17,441 nucleotides of DNA from assembly GCA_050741915.1 (NCBI GenBank), contig JBOGEX010000009.1, positions 1-17,441 on the forward strand, in the 5' to 3' direction. The DNA is from JACCTH01 sp050741915 (GTDB lineage: Bacteria > Actinomycetota > Acidimicrobiia > Spongiisociales > ZC4RG35). The first letter of the stretch is position 1. Every line of letters starts with the position of its first letter. Positions 1-6,072 of the stretch are shown here, in pieces. Below the pieces are notes generated by a model. It was not told where the DNA came from. It searched no databases and saw nothing but the letters and a program-made list of their open reading frames with translations. The position numbers and the translations under genes are program-made.

Positions 1-76
1 CGAGCATCTGATCGAAGGAAGGCCCGTCGAAGATCACGTCTTCGCGGTCGGACCCTTGACCGGATCACCAGAATGA
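1..76 (+). CDS. C-terminal end of a probable thioredoxin-like [2Fe-2S] ferredoxin (partial)
   Basis: The reading frame is open from the window edge (first full codon at base 2) and ends at TGA 74-76. It gives 24 residues, beginning EHLIEGRPVEDHVF. The EHL-x-GRPVE pattern resembles the C-terminus of thioredoxin-like [2Fe-2S] ferredoxins (COG3411 type), where it follows the cluster-binding region; that comparison is from memory of the family. The cluster cysteines would lie outside the window, so the function cannot be confirmed here. The stop overlaps the next ATG as ATGA, which suggests translational coupling with the hydrolase. Confidence 0.55.
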   Translation, partial: EHLIEGRPVEDHVFAVGPLTGSPE

Positions 77-978
77 GATGGTTCAGATGGGGCCTGGCTG
101 CCGCCGTTCTGTGGCGGCTCTTCGGACCCGTGCTGCCCCTGCCCTGGCGGCGTCCGCAGCAGCATCCATGGCGGGTGCCGGCCCGCACCATGTTCGCCGG
201 CGACCGCGAGCTTTCGATACGCGAGGTAGGACCCGATGACGGCTCGCCGGTGGTTCTCATCCATGGATTAGCCGGTTCGTCCATTGCCGAGTGGTACAAG
301 ATGGCCCCGCTTCTGGCGGATCGTTTTCGCCTGCTGATGATTGACCATCGTTCGCACGGGCTGTCGGTCGCCGATAAGGGACGATTCGAGATCGAGGACG
401 TGGCCGATGACGTCGCCGCCATTATTGAACAGTTGGAAACCGGTCCGGTGGCACTGGTCGGCTACTCGATGGGCGGGGCGATCGCTCAGGCTTTGACCTA
501 CCGGCACCCCCGCTTGGTGAGCAGGCTGGTCCTGATGGCGACGTTGTCGCAGCACCCTCGCGGCTGGAGACAGGCGCGCCAGTTGGCGACTTTGCTTACA
601 AGGGCCTGGGAACGAGCCACCGGCACGGGCACTCCCGAGATCCGCACCGGCTATTTGCTCGCGACCGGGGCGGTGGCGCCGGAACACGCTCGCTGGTTGT
701 GGGAAGAAACTCATCGACGTGATCCCGACGCCGGGGCGGAAGCGAGCAGAGCTCTATTTCGGTTTGATTCCCGTCGCTGGCTTGGGGAGATCAAAGCCCC
801 CACCCTGGTCGTGATCCCCGCGCGGGATCAGCTCATCCCGGCGAGCTGGCAGCGAGACATGGCCCGCCGAATTAACGGAGCCGAAACGTTTGAAGTGATG
901 GGCGGGCATCATGAAATACCCTGGACGCACGCCGAACTGCTCGCTCAACGAGTCGAGAAGTTCTTGGTTGGCGGCTAG
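73..978 (+). CDS. alpha/beta-fold hydrolase
   Basis: This 301-residue protein has the full alpha/beta-hydrolase signature. An HG oxyanion motif lies at about 64-65 (LIHGLAG). The nucleophile elbow GYSMGG puts the catalytic Ser at 132, the probable acid is Asp252 (ARDQLIP), and the catalytic His is 279 or 280 (GGHHEIPW). A hydrophobic N-terminal stretch at about 6-24 could be a membrane anchor or uncleaved signal. Length is normal for single-domain esterase or lyase-like members. The ATG overlaps the stop of the preceding ferredoxin-like gene, so the two are probably co-transcribed. The substrate cannot be read from sequence; broad assignment is secure, specific reaction is not. Confidence 0.9.
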   Translation: MRWFRWGLAAAVLWRLFGPVLPLPWRRPQQHPWRVPARTMFAGDRELSIREVGPDDGSPVVLIHGLAGSSIAEWYKMAPLLADRFRLLMIDHRSHGLSVADKGRFEIEDVADDVAAIIEQLETGPVALVGYSMGGAIAQALTYRHPRLVSRLVLMATLSQHPRGWRQARQLATLLTRAWERATGTGTPEIRTGYLLATGAVAPEHARWLWEETHRRDPDAGAEASRALFRFDSRRWLGEIKAPTLVVIPARDQLIPASWQRDMARRINGAETFEVMGGHHEIPWTHAELLAQRVEKFLVGG

Positions 979-979
979 C

Positions 980-1060
980 TCAGATTGGTTCGTTCGAGAA
1001 GTAGCGCCAAGCGACGAAAGCGATCCCGGCAACTGTCAGGATCAGTAGAAGCTTTTTCAT
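980..1060 (-). CDS. 26-residue membrane micropeptide, DLW-39-like
   Basis: A 26-codon ORF runs from ATG 1060-1058 to TGA 982-980. The peptide starts MKKLLLILTVAGIAF and ends with a short polar tail after WRYFSN. A very strong ribosome site (AGGAGGT, then AAGGG) sits directly upstream, which is the main argument that it is translated. It is one predicted membrane helix with a lysine N-terminus. This resembles the short MKKLL-type actinobacterial proteins of the DLW-39 group, but it is shorter and lacks the DLW tail, so the family link is tentative. It converges on the hydrolase gene with a 1-nt gap. No function is known to me. Confidence 0.6.
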   Translation of the reverse strand: MKKLLLILTVAGIAFVAWRYFSNEPI

Positions 1061-1119
1061 CCCTTACCTCCTGTGGTGAGAATAGTCGCAGCCCATATGG
1101 TGGGGACGCGCCCCCGTTT

Positions 1120-1152
1120 CTCCCCCCAACGAGTGAAGCGAGTGTGGGGGAG
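1120..1152. repeat. intergenic hairpin within a C-run/G-run element
   Basis: CTCCCCC (1120-1126) pairs with GGGGGAG (1146-1152) around a loop containing GAGTGAAGCGAG. A further C-run lies at 1111-1115 and a G-run at 1169-1174. The element lies between the divergent micropeptide and cupredoxin-lipoprotein genes. The style resembles dispersed intergenic hairpin repeats, but only one copy is in the window. No T-run follows on either strand, so it is not a classical intrinsic terminator. Confidence 0.45.
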
Positions 1153-1238
1153 TGGCCCGAAGCGCCGAGGGGGGTTCCCGCCATGCGTTGGGAGAGACCG
1201 TTCCGGCTAACGGAGCCGCTCCTTTTAGGCTCGCGAAA

Positions 1239-1676
1239 ATGAAGCTGAGATCCGTAATGACTCTGGCGGTCCTGCTTGCGGCCTGCGGAAACGGGACGGC
1301 GGAAACCACACAGGGCACGACAACCACGCAACCCGAGGCCACCACCGCGACCGAGCAAACAACAACGACCATCGCCACCACAACCACCGCCGAGGCCACC
1401 ACCACTACGACTGCCCCTGCCAACCTCATCCGGGTCGAGGGGGGTGTCAAGGTGGAAGGTCCCGACACGATCACTGTCGCTCAGGGCGAAGTCGTCAGCT
1501 TTTTAGTCCTTGCTGATGTCGCCGACGAGATCCACGTTCACGGATACGACCTCTTCTTTGCATCCGTCCCTGGCGAGCCAATCGCTGTCGAGTTCAGCGC
1601 CGATGCCACTGGGATCTTCGAAGTCGAGCTAGAGGCGAATCACCTCGGTCTGGTGAACATCGAGGTCACTCCTTGA
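1239..1676 (+). CDS. cupredoxin-like lipoprotein with Thr-rich linker
   Basis: From the ATG at 1239 the 145-residue protein has a clean lipoprotein signal: MKLRS, a hydrophobic core, and lipobox LAAC with Cys16 as the lipidation site. A longer frame to 1152 would add 29 residues ahead of this signal and is unlikely. Residues about 22-60 are a Thr/Ala/Glu linker. Residues 62-145 form a beta-rich domain like small cupredoxins (DEIHVHGYD, then a FEVELE strand and closing strand). His99, His101 and His135 are present, but the usual Cys and Met ligands of a blue-copper site are absent. It probably sits on the outer face of the membrane. Only 7 nt separate it from the next gene, so they likely act together. 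Confidence 0.75.
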   Translation: MKLRSVMTLAVLLAACGNGTAETTQGTTTTQPEATTATEQTTTTIATTTTAEATTTTTAPANLIRVEGGVKVEGPDTITVAQGEVVSFLVLADVADEIHVHGYDLFFASVPGEPIAVEFSADATGIFEVELEANHLGLVNIEVTP

Positions 1677-1683
1677 CTCGATC

Positions 1684-2991
1684 ATGAGTCGCATCCCATT
1701 CCTCGGTCACGGCATCGGTGGCCGGCTTGACCTTCCGGTCCCGGTCACGTACTTCGCGGCCGGCGCCGCGGTCGTGCTGATCGTGACGTTCGTTGCTCTG
1801 GCAGCGCTGTGGACCACTCCCCGGCTGCAGGGGGGTCCCCGGAGCGCCGTCCGCGAAGTGCGCCCGGCGATGGTCGTGCTCCGTTGGATCGGTATCGCCG
1901 GACTGGTGTTGGCACTGCTCGGGGGAATCTCAGCCCTCGTCACCGGCCAAGACTCCTCCGGAACTCGCAACATCGCCCCGGTATTGCTCTGGATTTTCTT
2001 CTGGTTGGTAGTGCCGTTTGTTTCGGTTCTTCTCGGCAACATCTACACCGGCGTGAATCCCTGGCGAAGCATTGGCCGTTGGCTAGGGATCGGCGAGCGG
2101 CAGTCAGATCAGCCGATCGAACGAATAGGCGTGTGGCCGGCGACCGTCGGCCTGGTGGCGTTTGCCTGGCTCGAGCTCGTCTACCCCGCCAGCGCCCTTC
2201 CCAGCACCATCGCCATTGCCGCCCTCGTCTACTCGATCTACCTGGTTGTCATGATGGCCGGCTTCGGGCGGGAGGCGGCGCTGGCCAGCTTCGATATCTT
2301 CACTCCCTACAACCGGCTCTTCTCGAGCATCGGTCCGTGGGGCCGGAGCGCCGACGGCCGATTGGTTCGCCGCCTATGGCTCCACGCTCTGCCGGCGATT
2401 CCCGAGTGGAAGGGCCTGGCGGGGCTCCTTGTGGTGATGATCGCCACCGTCAGCTTTGACGGCCTCTCTAACACAGTGGGATACGAAGCGGTCACCGGCA
2501 GCTTTGGTATGTCGGTCGGGGGCCGCACTCTGTATCTTGTCGTGGCGTGCCTTTTGGTTGGCGCCGCTTACTACCTGGCCTGTTGGGCGGCAGCTCGACT
2601 GTCGGAAGATTCACAAATGACGACGGGAAAGGTCGCCTCCCGATTTGCCCACACCCTGGTTCCGATCGCCTTCGCCTACAGCTTTGCCCATTACTTCACA
2701 CTCGTCATCTTCGAAGGGCAGAGCATTATCTCGGCCGCTGCGGACCCCTTCGGGTTGGGCTGGGACCTATTCGGCGCCCGCGATTACAAGATCGATTTCT
2801 TCCTCGGGGCGTTTCCGGTCTGGTACATCCAATTGGCCACGATCATCGCTGGCCACATCGCCGGAGTGGTGCTGGCTCATGATCGGGCTCTTGCCGACTT
2901 CAAAGGAGTGGGAGCGGTTCGCTCTCAGTACGCCATGCTCGTCCTCATGGTTCTCTTGACCGGCCTCGGCCTCTTCATCCTGGCGGGGTAG
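1684..2991 (+). CDS. polytopic membrane protein, HGIGGR-motif family (often labelled fenitrothion hydrolase)
   Basis: This 435-residue protein has about ten hydrophobic helices (near 22-44, 65-87, 99-118, 150-170, 173-193, 245-260, 281-303, 324-345, 375-398, 416-434). The N-terminus carries HGIGGRLDLPVP (from His9). Conserved-looking histidines lie within or next to helices: His323 and His336, His391 and His399. From memory, proteins with this N-terminal motif are often annotated as fenitrothion hydrolase subunits in actinobacteria; that label rests on little biochemistry and should not be read as a proven activity. It follows the cupredoxin-like lipoprotein by 7 nt and ends 3 nt from the opposing gene. 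The paired arrangement suggests a metal- or redox-linked membrane system, which is inference. Confidence 0.7.
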   Translation: MSRIPFLGHGIGGRLDLPVPVTYFAAGAAVVLIVTFVALAALWTTPRLQGGPRSAVREVRPAMVVLRWIGIAGLVLALLGGISALVTGQDSSGTRNIAPVLLWIFFWLVVPFVSVLLGNIYTGVNPWRSIGRWLGIGERQSDQPIERIGVWPATVGLVAFAWLELVYPASALPSTIAIAALVYSIYLVVMMAGFGREAALASFDIFTPYNRLFSSIGPWGRSADGRLVRRLWLHALPAIPEWKGLAGLLVVMIATVSFDGLSNTVGYEAVTGSFGMSVGGRTLYLVVACLLVGAAYYLACWAAARLSEDSQMTTGKVASRFAHTLVPIAFAYSFAHYFTLVIFEGQSIISAAADPFGLGWDLFGARDYKIDFFLGAFPVWYIQLATIIAGHIAGVVLAHDRALADFKGVGAVRSQYAMLVLMVLLTGLGLFILAG

Positions 2992-2994
2992 CAG

Positions 2995-3675
2995 CTAGGG
3001 GCGAGACTTTCGGGCCCAGGGGAGGGCACCGTTGTAGCGGACGTTGCGGAAGTTCTTCCAGAGCCGCTTCTTGTCCACGCACACGATCGACACGTCGACG
3101 GGGGCGCTCGACCCCAAGTATTCGGCCAGCGAGCGAAGGGTGTGTTGCCACATCTTGTTCTCCGCCTTGCTGCCAAAAGCCATCATCCCGGCTTCGTACA
3201 GCGGGTCATTGGTCCGGATGAGCAACTGCGCCTGAGCGAGCGTTCCCGCCGTTTCGTCTTCGTAGGAGCTGAAGGTGATGAATCCGGCGAAGGGATGGCC
3301 TTCCGGCGTCATGTAGCTGAATGAGGTGTCATCCGAATAGAGGACGAGAACGCCAGTCGAAAGCGGCACTGGACCGTGATTCGACTTGATCAGCCCCACC
3401 TCACCTGGCTTGATCCCCGTCACCGGCGCGTAGAAACGGGAGTGGGAGGGCCAGAATCTTCCATACTCGGCCTTCCAGGTGGCGATCACTTGTTGGGGGG
3501 TCTTGTTGGGAATCGCCACTTTGAAGGTCTTCTGCCAGAGGCGACCGAACCCCTGCTGGGGACCGGTTAGCCGCCGGCCTTGCACGCGACTGGCCCTGAA
3601 ATCAGCCGGGGATTCACCCACCTCGAGGTGCTGGCGAGGTGGCGACCAGTTGGCATCGTCTTTGCGTTGTTCCAT
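2995..3675 (-). CDS. conserved soluble protein of unknown function, possibly SRPBCC/DUF1990-like
   Basis: The 226-residue protein has no signal peptide or membrane helix. Its middle (about 48-190) alternates strands and closes with a long helix (near KMWQHTLRSLAEYLG), and the order GHPFAGFITFSSY, then a strand, then the helix faintly recalls the SRPBCC/START fold and DUF1990. I do not recognise it firmly. ATG 3675 has a plausible GAGG ribosome site. It begins 9 nt after the stop of a STAS gene, so it is probably the last gene of the partner-switching operon and may be linked to that signalling. It meets the plus-strand membrane gene tail to tail with a 3-nt gap. Confidence 0.65.
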   Translation of the reverse strand: MEQRKDDANWSPPRQHLEVGESPADFRASRVQGRRLTGPQQGFGRLWQKTFKVAIPNKTPQQVIATWKAEYGRFWPSHSRFYAPVTGIKPGEVGLIKSNHGPVPLSTGVLVLYSDDTSFSYMTPEGHPFAGFITFSSYEDETAGTLAQAQLLIRTNDPLYEAGMMAFGSKAENKMWQHTLRSLAEYLGSSAPVDVSIVCVDKKRLWKNFRNVRYNGALPWARKSRP

Positions 3676-3684
3676 TGTTTTTCC

Positions 3685-4035
3685 TCAGGTAATCGCGAGG
3701 GCTTCAGCCTCGTTCTCGTAAATTCCGATCGCCTCATCGAGGCGGGTGAGGGAGAAGATCTCCCGGTAGTGGCTGGTGAGGCCAAAGGCTCCCAAACTTT
3801 GACCCTTGCGTTGGGCCCGGATGAGCGTGGTGACCAGGAGACCGATCCCACCTGAATTCATGTAGTCGAGTTTCTCGAAATTGAGCAGTACCGACTTGAC
3901 CCCCGGTCGATCGGCGTCCTTGTAGGCCTCCGTCAGGACAGGTTCGCCGAAGGCTGTCAGCTCACCGGTGATCTCGATGACGCGGACTCCTTCTTTCGGT
4001 TCCCTGACCGTCATCGCGATCCTGGACTCTGGCAT
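3685..4035 (-). CDS. STAS-domain anti-sigma factor antagonist (copy 2 of operon)
   Basis: The 116-residue protein is a single STAS domain of the SpoIIAA/RsbV type. The phosphorylation loop reads DYMNSGGIG, putting the regulatory serine at 61. In this family the unphosphorylated form binds an RsbW-type kinase, releasing its partner; a PP2C phosphatase removes the phosphate. A strong AAGGAGGAG ribosome site precedes ATG 4035. The last 50 residues (SHYREIF...TRLDEAIGIYENE) align well with the upstream STAS protein, so the two are paralogues from a local duplication. Its natural kinase/phosphatase is probably the fused enzyme at the head of the operon. Confidence 0.88.
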   Translation of the reverse strand: MPESRIAMTVREPKEGVRVIEITGELTAFGEPVLTEAYKDADRPGVKSVLLNFEKLDYMNSGGIGLLVTTLIRAQRKGQSLGAFGLTSHYREIFSLTRLDEAIGIYENEAEALAIT

Positions 4036-4061
4036 TGATAACTCTCCTCCTTTGGGGGGCG

Positions 4062-4415
4062 CTAGCTGATCGACAGCGCCTGTGGTTCGGTTTCGTAAAT
4101 CGTCATGAAGTCGGCCAGCCTCGTGATCTGAAAGATCTCCTGGTAATGCGGGCTCAAACCCCAGGCTCGCAATGATCGACCTTCTGCGCGAGCCCTTGCC
4201 AGCAGAGTCACGATCACTGCTATTCCTGTTGAGTTGATGTAGTCGACATCGCGGAAGTTGAGGACCATCGCCTCCCCGACCCCGTGCCGGGCTACGGCCT
4301 CCTGATAGGCAGCGATGAGTTGGTCGCTGGCATTGCGGTCAATGTCGCCGACCATGTCGATCACCGCTCCTCCGTCCTCGTGGCGAACGGTCGCCGAGAA
4401 TGGTGTGCCTGGCAT
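4062..4415 (-). CDS. STAS-domain anti-sigma factor antagonist (copy 1 of operon)
   Basis: The 117-residue protein is a stand-alone STAS domain with loop DYINSTGIA; the phosphorylatable serine is Ser62. It is expected to be phosphorylated by the kinase domain and dephosphorylated by the PP2C domain of the preceding fused protein. The start codon lies 1 nt after the TGA of that gene (TGAGATG), with a GGAGGAAAC ribosome site inside the end of the upstream frame, so translation is probably coupled. It shares the C-terminal pattern HYxEIFxxTRL with the second STAS gene 26 nt downstream. Assignment to the family is firm; the final target is not visible. Confidence 0.9.
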   Translation of the reverse strand: MPGTPFSATVRHEDGGAVIDMVGDIDRNASDQLIAAYQEAVARHGVGEAMVLNFRDVDYINSTGIAVIVTLLARARAEGRSLRAWGLSPHYQEIFQITRLADFMTIYETEPQALSIS

Positions 4416-4416
4416 C

Positions 4417-6003
4417 TCAGTTTCCTCCTCGAGACATCTCTAGCTCGATTACGTGGTGATGACCGTCGACGCTGGTCCGCATGGCGTCGACCATCCGCTC
4501 GATCAGGAAGAGTCCCCAACCCCGCGGACTCTGCTCCCCGGCCAGCTTGGCTTCTAGATCTGGCACTACCGGGCTCGCAATCGGATTGCCACCGCCTTGG
4601 TCGCGGATTCGTACGAGCAGCTTCTGGGCATTGGCGAGGACTTCGATCTCAACCAGCAGGGCCGGGTCACCCTTGTTCCCGTGCTCGATTGCGTTCATCG
4701 TCGCTTCCGAGACCGCGGTCTTCAGCCGTTCCAAACGCTCGCCCGAGAAGCCCAAGCCAGTTGCCACCCCAGCTACGGAGTCCATGGCGGCCCGTTCATT
4801 GCCCGACGCCGACGAGTAGGTGAAGCTCGCGATCTGACCTGGCTCCTCGCCGAAGGCCGCGGCAGACTCAAGGGCAGAGGAGAGCCGGCGAACGGTGACC
4901 ATGGTCACGTCGTCTTCTTGTTCCCGATCGAAACCCTGGAAGCGGTGAAGCTCGTCGAGGATGGCCGAGATCAGGTCCGGTCCTCCCTCATGGCCACCGA
5001 CCAGCTTTTGCAAACGATCGAAGCCGAACATGTCGCCATCGGCACTGTGGGCCTCGACGATCCCGTCGCTCGTCAAGAGCATCGTCTCGCCGAGTTCGAC
5101 CCGGGCGGACATAACCTCATAATTCATGTCGGGCATAAGGCCCAGGGGCATGCCCCGCGCCCGCAATTCGGTCACGCCCGAGGCGGTGCGCACGTAGGGG
5201 AGGTTGTGACCGGCGTTCGCGTAGACAAGTTCGCCGCTTTCGGTGCTGAGAATTCCGTACAGGCAGGTGACGAACATGGCCGGAGGGATCTCCGGGATCA
5301 GCGAGTTGTTGGCGCGAAAGAGAACCTCGCCCGGGTCGTCCGTTTGCGCGGCCACACCTCGCAAGGTCGTCCTGGTGGTGGCCATCACCAGCGCGGCAGG
5401 AACACCCTTGTCGGTTACGTCGCCGATCACGAAGCCGATCCGATCGCCTGAAAGGGGGATGAAGTCGTAGAAGTCGCCTCCGACGGCGCGTGCTGATTGG
5501 TAGTAGGCCTCGATGTCCCATCCCGGGAGATGAGGGAGCTCTTTGGGCAGCAGGGTTTGCTGGATGAGCGACGCCACCCGCAGCTCCTGGTCCATTCGCT
5601 CTCGTTCCTTGGCCTCGGCCTCTTGCTGGCGAACGAGCTGGGCAACCCTGATGGCCGGTGCCACTTGCCCGGCGAGGCCGGCGAGGAGCTTGCGATCGTC
5701 GGTCGAATACGGTTGATCCGAGAGTCGGCGACCGAGGTTCAACGTTCCAATCAGGTCGCCCTGGGCGATGAGAGGGACGATTAGTTGTACACCCTGAGAG
5801 CGGATCTCGTTGAGGGCGGGTGACTCCAGGTTGATCCTCTCTACCTCGATCGGACCACCGGTCGAAAGCAGAAACGTGAAGAGAGGATCGTTGTCTTCGA
5901 TGGGGACGGCCTCGACGACGTCGGTGGGCGTGGAGGGAAAGCCCGCCTCTGTTTGCTGTCTCTTCTCTCCCCGAACGACCCGTCTGAGGTTTTTCACAGC
6001 CAT
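4417..6003 (-). CDS. GAF-PP2C (SpoIIE/RsbU type) phosphatase fused to RsbW-type histidine-kinase-like ATPase
   Basis: The 528-residue protein joins three parts. A short GAF-like region lies at about 40-125, followed by a helical linker (125-150). A PP2C phosphatase core at about 155-375 has all metal-site motifs: GGDFYD (175-180), GDVTDKG (194-200), SDG (312-314) and EDD (363-365). An RsbW/SpoIIAB-type ATPase at about 390-525 has N-box SEATMNAIEHGN (Glu433, Asn437), DQGGG (468-472) and GWGLFLI (495-501). It should therefore both remove phosphate from and add phosphate to STAS serines. The GAF part seems to lack its first strands. The upstream frame offers no other start before a stop about 48 nt away, so ATG 6003 stands. 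It heads a four-gene operon. Confidence 0.9.
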   Translation of the reverse strand: MAVKNLRRVVRGEKRQQTEAGFPSTPTDVVEAVPIEDNDPLFTFLLSTGGPIEVERINLESPALNEIRSQGVQLIVPLIAQGDLIGTLNLGRRLSDQPYSTDDRKLLAGLAGQVAPAIRVAQLVRQQEAEAKERERMDQELRVASLIQQTLLPKELPHLPGWDIEAYYQSARAVGGDFYDFIPLSGDRIGFVIGDVTDKGVPAALVMATTRTTLRGVAAQTDDPGEVLFRANNSLIPEIPPAMFVTCLYGILSTESGELVYANAGHNLPYVRTASGVTELRARGMPLGLMPDMNYEVMSARVELGETMLLTSDGIVEAHSADGDMFGFDRLQKLVGGHEGGPDLISAILDELHRFQGFDREQEDDVTMVTVRRLSSALESAAAFGEEPGQIASFTYSSASGNERAAMDSVAGVATGLGFSGERLERLKTAVSEATMNAIEHGNKGDPALLVEIEVLANAQKLLVRIRDQGGGNPIASPVVPDLEAKLAGEQSPRGWGLFLIERMVDAMRTSVDGHHHVIELEMSRGGN

Positions 6004-6032
6004 CGTTACGACTTTCTTACTAGGCGCGCGTT

Positions 6033-6047
6033 CCGTAAGCGTTACGG
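6033..6047. promoter_or_regulatory. palindrome and TTACG repeats between divergent regulator genes
   Basis: CCGTAAGCGTTACGG is a perfect 6-bp inverted repeat with a 3-nt centre. The same core recurs in direct orientation as GTTACGA at 6005, GTTACGG at 6041 and GTTACGG at 6063; the last two are exactly 22 bp apart. SARP-type activators are known to bind heptamer direct repeats spaced by 11 or 22 bp, so this gap between the phosphatase and SARP genes is a candidate operator. No clear -35/-10 pair could be assigned. Binding is inferred. Confidence 0.45.
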
Positions 6048-6072
6048 CTCACGAAGCTTATTGTTACGGGCG

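Noticed and set aside
1152..1238. 29-residue extension of the cupredoxin-like lipoprotein
   Set aside because: It would bury the lipoprotein signal inside the protein and begins within the hairpin element.
4597..5451. 284-codon plus-strand frame opposite the phosphatase gene
   Set aside because: No domain, fully antisense to a gene with intact catalytic motifs.
5953..6072. 40-residue N-terminal extension of the SARP protein
   Set aside because: It overlaps the divergent phosphatase gene, resembles no SARP, and the winged helix begins right after GTG 6073.
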